Below, piece after piece: positions 47,396-56,164 of a stretch of DNA of 64,000 nt (position 1 is its first letter; each line of letters starts with the position of its first letter). The notes under the pieces are model-generated. The model saw only the letters and a list, made by a program, of their open reading frames with translations. It made no database searches and was not told the DNA's origin. Both the position numbers and the translations under genes were made by a program. This DNA comes from Bacteroidota bacterium (GTDB lineage Bacteria > Bacteroidota > Bacteroidia > Chitinophagales > Chitinophagaceae), in the NCBI GenBank assembly GCA_013286305.1, contig JABDFW010000007.1:1-64000 (forward strand), written 5' to 3'.

Positions 47396-49528
47396 TTATT
47401 CATCTTCCTCCAGCACAACAAGCCCCCATGGCTCAAGTGTTACGCGCTGCCCTGTAGAAATTGTTTGTTTTGTAAGCAAGTTAATACATGGGTGATAAGG
47501 ATAGATAAATGTTTGGGGCTTATCAGAATAATTAAAATAATAATGAATGGTTTTAGCGTATTGGTTTATACCATGCTTTACAATGATCGGAAAGTTTATT
47601 TGCTGGTCAGTTCCCCATAACCCCGCTCCTTTTATCACACGAATAAGCAATTGCCGCATTACCGCTTTTGAAAGCACCGCGCCAAAATAGGTTACCACAC
47701 CCTTGCCAAAATTATTTTCAGTGATAGCAGCATATTTATTCCAGTACTCATGATCATACCAGGCTAAAACCTTAGCGGTTTCAGGCACAAGAAATTCTTC
47801 GCAATCAGTAACGTAATTTTCGCCAGCCGGTATGTTGAAAGTATCCTTCAGTTGCAACTTCTCTGCATTGGTAAACTGTTGGTAGTAAAAACCGCAAGCT
47901 TCTCTTAACAAACCAGGCATACGGCTGCTGCGCACCTGGTTGTTCTCGTTGCTAACACCGCTTTTAAAGGCATACAGTATGTGGCCGCCTCTTTTAACAT
48001 ATTCATTCAAACGCATCAGTACGCTGTCGGCAACGGCATATAACGGTGGCACTATCAGTAAACTATAATCTTCTATATTGTCACTGGATGTATTCACAAA
48101 ATCACAACTAACATTCATATTATACAAAGCATCATATAATTGCCTTACAATGTCGTTATAGTTAAGCTGCCTGCTGAAAGGAAACCAGTTAAGCGCCGTA
48201 AGCGATTCATTGCTCACTAAAAAAGCAACCTTGTTTTTCTTCTTCAGGTTTACCAGGTGGCCACCTGCCTGTTTCCATTCATTGGCTATCTTTTGCACTT
48301 CGTAATAGGTTGGGTTAGGTTCCATATCGTGGCTTAATATCCCTTTCCAATACGTCTCGTAGCTATTGTGTATGGAGTGCCAGGGCCAATACGATACCAT
48401 ATTTGCGCCAGACGCCAAATGGCTGTATGCCTGCAGGCGCAACTGGCCCGGGTAAGGCAATTGTTGTGAGAACGAGTTATTAATACTCTGTGCCTGCGTT
48501 TCCATTACCAGGTAATTATTCCGCTTCATAGAGCGGGCCACATCACCTCCAAAGGATATCTCAATGCCTGTAAGCTCGTCTTCTGTTGGATGATAAATAT
48601 CTATACCTGCTATGTCAAAGGCCTTTGCTGCTGCAAAGTGATCAACATCGGGTTGAATGCCGAAAGAATACCCCCGCCATTCGAGGTCAAAATTTTGTGT
48701 AACAAATTGATCAGGCCTTCTATATTCATTAATGATAGAGGCCTGCCACGCCAAATAATCTGTAACCAGTTTCCTTTGGAATTTTGAGAACTCTGCACCC
48801 AGGCTGGCGTTGATATTTCCGCTCATCGGCGGAAAATCTTCCCAGCTTGTTATGCTGTTGCTCCAGTAATTAAGCCCAAAGGCATTATTAATGTTCTCTA
48901 CTGTCTTAAATTTATTCTTTAAATATTGTACGAACATTGCCTGCACCGTATCGCTCGCAACGTTGTAATGTTTGGTCTCATTGTCAGCCTGGTAGCCAAT
49001 AACCGCAGGATTGTCCTTTACATGTGCTATTAGTTTACGAACGACTCTTTCCGCATAAAATCGGAACCATTTATTAGCGATATCCATGTTCTGTCTGCCG
49101 CCGTATTGGTTTTTGCCATAGAGTGTTGTAGCTAAAATATCAGGGTGCGCTTTTGCCATCCATGCGGGTATTGCATATGTAGGTGTGCCAACAATTACTT
49201 TTATACCGGCCTTACCCATAGCATCAATCACTTTGTCAATATCTGTAAAATCAAACTGGCCGTCATGAGGCTCAAGTACTGCCCAGGTTGACTCTCCTAT
49301 CCTCACCACATTAATACTACATTCCTTCATCATCTGTACATCCTTATCTAATCTTTCATAAGGCATGTATTCATAATAATACGCCGCACCATACAATGGT
49401 GTAGTAAATTTTGGTTGAGAGAAAGAGAAGAATGGCAGAAGGAGAAGAAGGAAGAACAGCCCCCTCCGCCCCCTAAAGGGGGAACTGGTATGTTTGATTA
49501 TTATTTTTATTCCGTTTATCATTTTCAC
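47396..49528 (-). CDS. GH42 beta-galactosidase
   Basis: YGAAYYYEYMPYERLDKDVQMMKECSINVVRIGESTWAVLEP; GYQADNETKHYN; signal peptide. Confidence 0.92.
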   Translation of the reverse strand: MKMINGIKIIIKHTSSPFRGRRGLFFLLLLLPFFSFSQPKFTTPLYGAAYYYEYMPYERLDKDVQMMKECSINVVRIGESTWAVLEPHDGQFDFTDIDKVIDAMGKAGIKVIVGTPTYAIPAWMAKAHPDILATTLYGKNQYGGRQNMDIANKWFRFYAERVVRKLIAHVKDNPAVIGYQADNETKHYNVASDTVQAMFVQYLKNKFKTVENINNAFGLNYWSNSITSWEDFPPMSGNINASLGAEFSKFQRKLVTDYLAWQASIINEYRRPDQFVTQNFDLEWRGYSFGIQPDVDHFAAAKAFDIAGIDIYHPTEDELTGIEISFGGDVARSMKRNNYLVMETQAQSINNSFSQQLPYPGQLRLQAYSHLASGANMVSYWPWHSIHNSYETYWKGILSHDMEPNPTYYEVQKIANEWKQAGGHLVNLKKKNKVAFLVSNESLTALNWFPFSRQLNYNDIVRQLYDALYNMNVSCDFVNTSSDNIEDYSLLIVPPLYAVADSVLMRLNEYVKRGGHILYAFKSGVSNENNQVRSSRMPGLLREACGFYYQQFTNAEKLQLKDTFNIPAGENYVTDCEEFLVPETAKVLAWYDHEYWNKYAAITENNFGKGVVTYFGAVLSKAVMRQLLIRVIKGAGLWGTDQQINFPIIVKHGINQYAKTIHYYFNYSDKPQTFIYPYHPCINLLTKQTISTGQRVTLEPWGLVVLEEDE
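49458..49486. repeat. 'CCCCTTTAGGGGGCGGAGGGG' repeat inside the GH42 signal-peptide coding region
   Basis: Reverse strand ttccccctttagggggcggagggggct encodes SSPFRGRRG. Confidence 0.85.
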
Positions 49529-49557
49529 AACTATTTTTTATTTCCCTACTCTGTGTT

Positions 49558-49655
49558 TAACTCCCTTTAGGGTTAGGGCTTCTTCTTAGCTCCCTTTAGG
49601 GCGGCGGCTACTTTGGGGCTTATTCTTAACTCTCTTTAGGGCGGGGGGCTTCATG
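49558..49655. repeat. Tandem ~30-40 bp units of '..CCCTTTAGGGCGG..CTTCTTAG' overlapping the 3' end of the GH-D gene
   Basis: aactccctttagggttagggcttcttcttagctccctttagggcggcggctactttggggcttattcttaactctctttagggcggggggctt. Confidence 0.85.
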
Positions 49656-51458
49656 GGCTTCATACATTAATCCATACACATCCGCTTTCAATTGCAATTT
49701 CCCCGTTTCTACCGACAGGCATTTTATTTCTATCGGCTTCGAAGTATCAATATCTTTTACATCCAGTTCTGCCGCGCCCCAGGATAAACCGCTCCAGATC
49801 ATTTTATCATACTCAATATGCAAGGGTATTTGTTTACCATCCTGTGTAACTGATATCTTTAAATACTCCGTCATCTTCTTGCCGTCCGGCGGCGCACCAC
49901 CCCATGAACGGTACGCATAGCCCCATTCATCAAATTGTTGAAAAATTATCCGAATATGGTTGCCGGTTGTATAGTTGGTTTGCCCCTCAATAATATTATT
50001 TCCTGTTTCTTTAAATGCAGCATTCATTTTTGAGATGGAAACAGGTATGCGGATGGTTTCATCTACACCCAGGTTGTATTTTTCTGCTGCATATTCGTCA
50101 AAGCCTGCAACTGCTAACTGCTCAGGCCCGAGCTGCAACGTTTTGCCCGTTACCACAGGCTTGAAACCTCCGTCTGCATAAATTACCGCACTCTTTGTAA
50201 AACTATCCACTGGCAATTCAATACTCGCCATATTTTGCGATGGGTTTACAACAGTTACTACACTTCCGTTAATGCCTTCTGCTTTAAAACCATAGGGTTT
50301 TGCCGTACCGGGTATGGCGCCAAAGGTGCTCCATAACCCATAGCGCTGCAGGCCGGTGTACATGCTTTGTGTTTTGGCAAACCATGCAGCATCATCACCT
50401 TTTATTAGTTCCATGTTACCATGATATACATTTACCCAGCCTCCCCTTGCCAGCTCAAGTATCTGCATTCCTTTCCAGGCATTATCAGCCCGGTAATAAC
50501 AAGTGCCCGTTTTACCGGTCATAAATCCGCAGTTATCAATTCGCTTCAACGGCAGCCCGTTAAATTCAAACTGTCTTACCATGTGATCGGAAAATATATC
50601 CTGCGAGCGCCATATATTCATTGTGGGCACATCGGCAAAACGCGGGTCGCCGCAATAAATAGTATCAAATACATCCATCCATCTTGGGTCAACTGTCTTT
50701 TTAAAAGTTGCAATAGTATTTTCCATTTCTCCTCCAAAGCCATTATATCCCACGATTAAAACACCAGGATTTTTTACACGAAACTGCTTAAGCATATCCA
50801 TCATTGCCAGCTTATTCATTTCTGCAATTTCTTCCGGAGTGTGCACTTGTTGCGCTGCTGGTGTTGCCGCCTGGAAATAAGCAAAGTCAAACTTAAATGC
50901 GCGCACGCCCTTATCGTACCACAACTGCATAGAGCCCTGCAGATGTCTTAAATATCCCCCGCTGAAAAGGCACATTATGTTGGGGTCGGTCGCAAGCGAG
51001 TCCTGCCATTCGGGTATCACTTCCAAAAAACGACCGCTATGTGTTGCAATAAGATTGGTGGAGAACCACATCCCGGGTTTTATATTATTTTCTTTACAAG
51101 CGTTCAGCCACGCATCAGGGCCATTAGGCCAATGTTCCTTGTGCCATGTTCGGTAACCGCCCATTTTGTCAAACCAAAATGCATCCATCATATAATAGTC
51201 AACATGTACGCCGCTCTTCTTAAGCCGCAGCACTTCATTTAATTCGCGCATGGCAAGTTCTTCGGTCAGCGGTGTATTATCCGACAACTCATCATATGAC
51301 GACCAGTTATTATAAACAGTAAGCGGGGCCTGCGGGCCATTGGTAATGCCAACCCCTCCGCCTCTTGCGGAAGATTTTAAAGCAGCATTAGATATTTTAC
51401 CTATCAAAGAATATCCCGCCACCAACAAGGTACTCCCTAAAAATTTCCTTCTTTGCAT
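49626..51458 (-). CDS. Clan GH-D (GH27/GH36-like) alpha-galactosidase-type glycoside hydrolase
   Basis: TVYNNWSSYDELSDN, VDYYMMDAFWFDKMGGY, GVRAFKFDFAYFQ, N-terminal MQRRKFLGSTLLVAG leader. Confidence 0.75.
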   Translation of the reverse strand: MQRRKFLGSTLLVAGYSLIGKISNAALKSSARGGGVGITNGPQAPLTVYNNWSSYDELSDNTPLTEELAMRELNEVLRLKKSGVHVDYYMMDAFWFDKMGGYRTWHKEHWPNGPDAWLNACKENNIKPGMWFSTNLIATHSGRFLEVIPEWQDSLATDPNIMCLFSGGYLRHLQGSMQLWYDKGVRAFKFDFAYFQAATPAAQQVHTPEEIAEMNKLAMMDMLKQFRVKNPGVLIVGYNGFGGEMENTIATFKKTVDPRWMDVFDTIYCGDPRFADVPTMNIWRSQDIFSDHMVRQFEFNGLPLKRIDNCGFMTGKTGTCYYRADNAWKGMQILELARGGWVNVYHGNMELIKGDDAAWFAKTQSMYTGLQRYGLWSTFGAIPGTAKPYGFKAEGINGSVVTVVNPSQNMASIELPVDSFTKSAVIYADGGFKPVVTGKTLQLGPEQLAVAGFDEYAAEKYNLGVDETIRIPVSISKMNAAFKETGNNIIEGQTNYTTGNHIRIIFQQFDEWGYAYRSWGGAPPDGKKMTEYLKISVTQDGKQIPLHIEYDKMIWSGLSWGAAELDVKDIDTSKPIEIKCLSVETGKLQLKADVYGLMYEAHEAPRPKES

Positions 51459-51563
51459 AAAAATCGAATCTTATTTTTATCCCTTTGCTTTATCTAACTT
51501 TAATCTTCTTTGTGTTCTACGCCAAGCCGCCTTTAGGAGCGGCGAGGTTTTTTCCTCCTTCAT

Positions 51564-51589
51564 AGTCCCCCTTTAGGGGCGGAGGGGTA
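51564..51589. repeat. Copy of the CCCCTTTAGGGGCGGAGGGG repeat spanning the stop codon of the SGNH hydrolase gene
   Basis: agtccccctttaggggcggaggggtat. Confidence 0.85.
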
Positions 51590-52592
51590 TATATCCCTTT
51601 ATCGCATTAAGCCATCTTTCCGCCATTATTTTTTCACCTGCTAAATTGGGATGTATATCGTCATATTGGTCAATCTTTGAGTCTATCCCGGTAAACTGGT
51701 CAACTACTATTACCGGCGACCGGGCCGTTGTATGTTTTGGAACAAATGCAGCAATGGCTTTATTAAACTCGTGTATCCTTTCATCGTAGGTAACGTTGTC
51801 GCCGCAAAGTTTTTTGGGCGCCCATTGTGGGCCAAGCGGCGGTATTTGTGCCACAAAAATTTTCACGTTGCTGTTCTTTTTGCGCAGCACATCAATCAAA
51901 GCAGAAAGGTCTTTAAGGATATCTTCTATTTTCCGGCATTGAAAGACATCGTTTGTCCCCAGTTCTACTAAAACAATATCGGGGGTGTATGATTGAAGCC
52001 AAATATTTATGTTTCCTTTTATGCTGTCCCAGCCCGGCGCCTGGAACATATCTTTTAATGTCCAGCCTGAATGGCCCTCGTGATCCATATCAAAATCGGG
52101 GTCTGGCACTTCAGTACCCCAATGGTGTTTGCTCCACGAGCCTATAAGGTCAAAATCATATTTGCCGGCATGCAGCATTTGCCACAGATCGCGCCGGTAA
52201 CTGTTAAAGGTGCTGGTGCCATTTGTTATTGAATTACCCAGGCAAAGAATATTCACAGTTTTTTTATCATACACAGTAAGCATAAAATGCTGGTACACTT
52301 TTGTTTTGCCGTTTGAAACAACAAGGTGAACCGGGTACTGCCCGGCCTTTGAAGTTTTGCCTGAAATAGAATGGTTTGATTGATCATACATTAACCAGCC
52401 AGGCAGGTTCTCAACAGAATAAGATAATTGGTTACCGGATGAATCAAATGCAGCGAATTGGTAATAGTACATTGCATTAGCAGAAACGCGGCTGTTTTCT
52501 TTAGTAGTAAAAAAAAGAGGCGCATGGCCGGCGTACTGGCAAAAAGTTTTATTACAAAAAGCAAATAGAATGAAACAAAACAAGTATTTCAT
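51573..52592 (-). CDS. SGNH/GDSL hydrolase with N-terminal Ig-like domain
   Basis: NILCLGNSITNGTS block I; DIVLVELGTNDVF; DDIHPNLAGEKIMAERW; putative Ig domain LPGWLMYDQSNHSISGKTSKAGQYPVHLVVSNG. Confidence 0.9.
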   Translation of the reverse strand: MKYLFCFILFAFCNKTFCQYAGHAPLFFTTKENSRVSANAMYYYQFAAFDSSGNQLSYSVENLPGWLMYDQSNHSISGKTSKAGQYPVHLVVSNGKTKVYQHFMLTVYDKKTVNILCLGNSITNGTSTFNSYRRDLWQMLHAGKYDFDLIGSWSKHHWGTEVPDPDFDMDHEGHSGWTLKDMFQAPGWDSIKGNINIWLQSYTPDIVLVELGTNDVFQCRKIEDILKDLSALIDVLRKKNSNVKIFVAQIPPLGPQWAPKKLCGDNVTYDERIHEFNKAIAAFVPKHTTARSPVIVVDQFTGIDSKIDQYDDIHPNLAGEKIMAERWLNAIKGYIPLRP

Positions 52593-52726
52593 TAGGCAGG
52601 CTGTGTTGGTTTGTGGCCCTAAAGTAGCACTATTTTTTTACTGCCGGGTTAAGTGTAATATTGCCCTAAAGTAAATGCTTTGTAAAAAGCTATGAAATGT
52701 ATAAATGATACAATAATTTTGCAGGT

Positions 52727-53038
52727 ATGAGTGGTGTGATGTACAATACAAGTGAAAAGCCTTTTGAAAAGGATATAACGGATGTTTTGGAGGCAACTGA
52801 GTTTCCATGCAATTTAATTGTGTGGAATGATGAGGTAAATACATTTGAATGGGTGATTGAAACATTAATAGATGTTTGCGGCCATAGCCAGGAACAGGCA
52901 GAACAATGTGCTATGATAATTCACGTACAGGGAAAGTACGCCGTAAAGAACGGCGATTATGAAACCCTAAAACCTATGTGCGACAGCATTACCGAACGTG
53001 GTATTGGTGCAACCATCGAGGCAGTGGCGAATAAGTGA
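52727..53038 (+). CDS. clpS: ATP-dependent Clp protease adaptor ClpS
   Basis: CNLIVWNDEVNTFEWVIETLIDVCGHSQEQAEQCAMIIHVQGKYAVKNG. Confidence 0.94.
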   Translation: MSGVMYNTSEKPFEKDITDVLEATEFPCNLIVWNDEVNTFEWVIETLIDVCGHSQEQAEQCAMIIHVQGKYAVKNGDYETLKPMCDSITERGIGATIEAVANK

Positions 53039-53040
53039 GG

Positions 53041-53226
53041 GCGTGAAAGGTGAGAAGTGAAACGTGAAACGTGAGAGATGAAACGTGAAAAATGCGACAC
53101 TCTACGCACTTGAAAATCTGAAATCTAAAACCCGCGAATCGTACTTATAACCTCGTACCTCGTACTTGAATTGTACCTCGCGCGTGAAAATCTGAAATCG
53201 TACCTCTAACTTCGTACCTCGTACTT
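53041..53226. repeat. Two interleaved microrepeat families: GTGAAACGTGAAA and CGTACCTCGTACTT
   Basis: gtgaaaggtgagaagtgaaacgtgaaacgtgagag...; cctcgtacctcgtacttgaattgtacctcg...ttcgtacctcgtacttt. Confidence 0.92.
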
Positions 53227-53238
53227 TATTTTATTCCC

Positions 53239-53883
53239 ATGCCTTTATACGCTTTAGATCATCGCTTATGGTTTCCTCCAGTAGGGGAAGCACTTGAGGA
53301 TGGTTTGTTGGCTATGGGCGGTGACCTTTCTGTTGACAGGTTGCTGCTTGCATACCGGAAGGGCATCTTTCCATGGTATGACGGAACATTGCCTTTATGG
53401 TGGAGTCCCGACCCGCGGTTTGTTATATTTCCCCCCGAATTGAAGGTTAGCAAGAGCATGCAGCAGCTCTTAAAACGAAAAAAGTTTTCTTTTACTGTAA
53501 ATAAAGCATTCTCAGGCGTTATAAATCAATGCAAAATAAGCGAACGCACCGGCCAGGACGGCACATGGATAACCGATGAGGTAGAGGCCGCTTATATTAA
53601 ATTGCATAAACTTGGCTATGCACACAGCGCAGAAGTATGGCTGGATGATAAACTAGCGGGAGGCTTGTACGGTATTCGTTTGGGGAAAGTATTTTTTGGC
53701 GAAAGCATGTTTAGCCTGGTAAGCAATGCGAGTAAGTACGCCTTTATAAATTATATGGATGAACTACAAAAAGAGGGCGTAACGTTGATAGATTGCCAAG
53801 TTTACACTGCCCACCTTGAAAGCCTTGGCGCAAGAATGATTGAAAGAAAGGAATTTATTAAGTTATTAGAGGCGTTAATTTGA
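53239..53883 (+). CDS. aat: Leucyl/phenylalanyl-tRNA--protein transferase
   Basis: LWFPPVGEALEDGLLAMGGDLSVDRLLLAYRKGIFPWYD; WWSPDPRFVIFPPELKVSKS; GGLYGIRLGKVFFGESMFS. Confidence 0.96.
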   Translation: MPLYALDHRLWFPPVGEALEDGLLAMGGDLSVDRLLLAYRKGIFPWYDGTLPLWWSPDPRFVIFPPELKVSKSMQQLLKRKKFSFTVNKAFSGVINQCKISERTGQDGTWITDEVEAAYIKLHKLGYAHSAEVWLDDKLAGGLYGIRLGKVFFGESMFSLVSNASKYAFINYMDELQKEGVTLIDCQVYTAHLESLGARMIERKEFIKLLEALI

Positions 53884-53904
53884 TGTTTAACGTAATTTGA
53901 ACTT

Positions 53905-54035
53905 CGAGTTTTAATCCCAACGGGATTTTATGTTTATAGAAACATTAACCCCTTCAAAACATTCGACCCCAACAGGGGTCGTATAAACCGTGCTATTCCA
54001 TTCCTATAAACATTTGAACCCTTCGGGTTCAGAAA
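53905..54035. repeat. Cluster of three short palindromes linked by inverted TATGTTTATAGAAA motifs
   Basis: ATCCCAACGGGAT, GACCCCAACAGGGGTC, GAACCCTTCGGGTTC with tatgtttatagaaacatt and ttcctataaacattt between. Confidence 0.85.
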
Positions 54036-55220
54036 CTAACTTTTATCCAACGCCTGCATTATATCATTAACAATATCGTCTATATACTCCAACCCAGCGG
54101 AAATGCGTATCAACCCGGGAGTTATGCCAACAGATAATCTTTCTGCCTCGCTTAATTTTGAATGGGTAGTGCTGGCCGGGTGCGATGCGATGCTTCTGCT
54201 GTCGCCAAGGTTAGCAGTCATGGATAACAGTTGCAGGGCATTTAAAAAATCCCTGCCAGCTTGCATGCCGCCCTTTATTTCAAAACAAACAATACCGCCG
54301 CCCGCCTTCATTTGCTTAATGGCGATATCATATTGTGGATGGCTTTGCAAAAACGGGTATTTTACCATTGATATTTTTGGGTGCCCTTCCAAAGCTTTTG
54401 CCAGTGCGAAAGCGTTTTCGCAATGGCGCTGAAGCCGTACATCCATCGTTTCAAGGCTTTTACTTAATACCCATGCATTAAACGGCGATAGTGAAGGGCC
54501 GGTATTTCTGCAGAATAAATAAATTTCTTTTACCAGGTCAGCCTTGCCAACTATCACGCCACCAAGTACCCTACCCTGCCCGTCAATCCATTTGGTGGCG
54601 GAATGTACTACCAGGTGGGCGCCAAATTTTATAGGTTCCTGTAATAAAGGTGTGGCAAAGCAATTATCAACATTTAGAATAAGGTTATGCTTTTTTGCCA
54701 ATTCTCCCGCCCACTCAAGGTCAATGATCTCTAATTGCGGGTTGGTTGGCGTTTCCAGGTAGATCATTTTAGTATTGGGCTTTACAGCTTTTTCCCATGC
54801 CTCTTTATCATCAGCAGGCACAAGCGTGCACTCAATACCAAAACGGGGCAGGTATTTGGTAACCATGGCATATGTGCTGCCAAATACTGAGCTGCAGCAT
54901 ACCAGGTGGTCGCCCTGCTTTAATAATGCAAACATGGAAGAGAATACTGCGGCCATGCCTGTAGCGGTGGCAAAACCTGCTTCCGCGCCTTCAAGCGCAA
55001 CCATCTTTGCTACAAACTCATCTACGTTCGGGTTGCTGAAACGGCTGTAAATATTGGCATCCGTTTCGTCAGCAAAGGCTGCACGCATATCTTCAGCGTC
55101 ATCAAAACAAAAGCTGCTGGTGATGAATAATGGGGTTGAGTGTTCCATCTGCTGGCTGGCAGGTGTTTGAATACGTATTGCTTTAGTAACGGGATGTAAT
55201 TCGTTCGGCTTGTCGCTCAT
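54036..55220 (-). CDS. Trans-sulfuration PLP enzyme (O-succinylhomoserine sulfhydrylase-like)
   Basis: FATATGMAAVFSSMFALLKQGDHLV, ETPTNPQLEIIDL, VVHSATKWIDGQGRVLGG. Confidence 0.92.
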   Translation of the reverse strand: MSDKPNELHPVTKAIRIQTPASQQMEHSTPLFITSSFCFDDAEDMRAAFADETDANIYSRFSNPNVDEFVAKMVALEGAEAGFATATGMAAVFSSMFALLKQGDHLVCCSSVFGSTYAMVTKYLPRFGIECTLVPADDKEAWEKAVKPNTKMIYLETPTNPQLEIIDLEWAGELAKKHNLILNVDNCFATPLLQEPIKFGAHLVVHSATKWIDGQGRVLGGVIVGKADLVKEIYLFCRNTGPSLSPFNAWVLSKSLETMDVRLQRHCENAFALAKALEGHPKISMVKYPFLQSHPQYDIAIKQMKAGGGIVCFEIKGGMQAGRDFLNALQLLSMTANLGDSRSIASHPASTTHSKLSEAERLSVGITPGLIRISAGLEYIDDIVNDIMQALDKS

Positions 55221-55282
55221 TTAAATTGCTTGTTATTAATTTAATTATTGTAAGAGAATGTTTAAAATTTTACTTAAAAATA

Positions 55283-55371
55283 CACTTGGGCTAAAGCCAA
55301 TACTCGTGGTTTTAAATAACCCCAGCTTTAAAGCTGGGGTTATTTGAAGAAGGTGCGAACGGCTTTAGCCA
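55283..55371. repeat. ~62-bp palindromic dispersed element, copy B (inverted orientation)
   Basis: CTTGGGCTAAAGCC ... CCCCAGCTTTAAAGCTGGGG; further GGCTTTAGCC at 55362. Confidence 0.85.
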
Positions 55372-55535
55372 AAAAGTATTTAGGCAGCATAAGATATTTA
55401 TAATTTTAAACAGCTTCTAAGACGCAAAAAAATAAATAGTGAAAATCAAAACCCATTTAACACCACGTCGTAATGGTTTAAGAAAACTAAACTTTAAATT
55501 CACTCATTTAAAGTTTTAATACCCGCCCAAATTTT

Positions 55536-55577
55536 CACTTCTCACTCTTCACTTTTCACTCTTCACTTTTAACTCTT
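55536..55577. repeat. (TTCACTTTTCACTC)n microrepeat overlapping the 3' end of the OsmC gene
   Basis: cacttctcactcttcacttttcactcttcacttttaactctt. Confidence 0.9.
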
Positions 55578-55998
55578 CCTCATGCACCGTAACCGTCCAT
55601 TTGATATTGGCGCCTGCTCCACGCAGGGTTGCAGCCACTGAACAGTATTTTTCTATTGATAGTTCCGCGGCGCGCTTTGCTTTATCTTCATCCACATTAC
55701 CATAAATATGAAATTCAACCCATATATCTTTCCACAAAGAGGGCTCAACACCGCTTTCCCGCTCTCCCTTTACCGCCATTTTGTATCCTTTTACATCCTG
55801 GCGCTGCTTTTTTAAAATGCTTAATACATCAATTCCGCTGCATCCTGCAAGCGCCATAAGCAATAACTGCATTGGGCGTGCGCCAAAGTTCTCCCCCCCT
55901 GTTTCGGGGCTTGTATCAATTCTTACGGTATGGCCAAGGGTATCTTTTACCTCAAAGCCATAATCGCCATTCACCCTCTCAAGCTCAACTGTGATCAT
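55549..55998 (-). CDS. OsmC family protein
   Basis: PMQLLLMALAGCSGIDVLSILKKQRQDVKGYKMAVKGER; CSVAATLRGAGANIKWTV. Confidence 0.93.
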   Translation of the reverse strand: MITVELERVNGDYGFEVKDTLGHTVRIDTSPETGGENFGARPMQLLLMALAGCSGIDVLSILKKQRQDVKGYKMAVKGERESGVEPSLWKDIWVEFHIYGNVDEDKAKRAAELSIEKYCSVAATLRGAGANIKWTVTVHEEELKVKSEK

Positions 55999-56164
55999 AT
56001 CAATTAATTTAAAAGAGGTGCAAAGTTAAGTGAAAACGGGTGAAAGTCCATGGTCAATAGTCCATTGTCCATAGAGGTAGTACCGGGATCAGACCGGCGG
56101 TTATTGTAGGGCACGTTGTGTCCGTTTGCGCTGTATATTGTCAATCTGCAATCAGTTCAACTTG

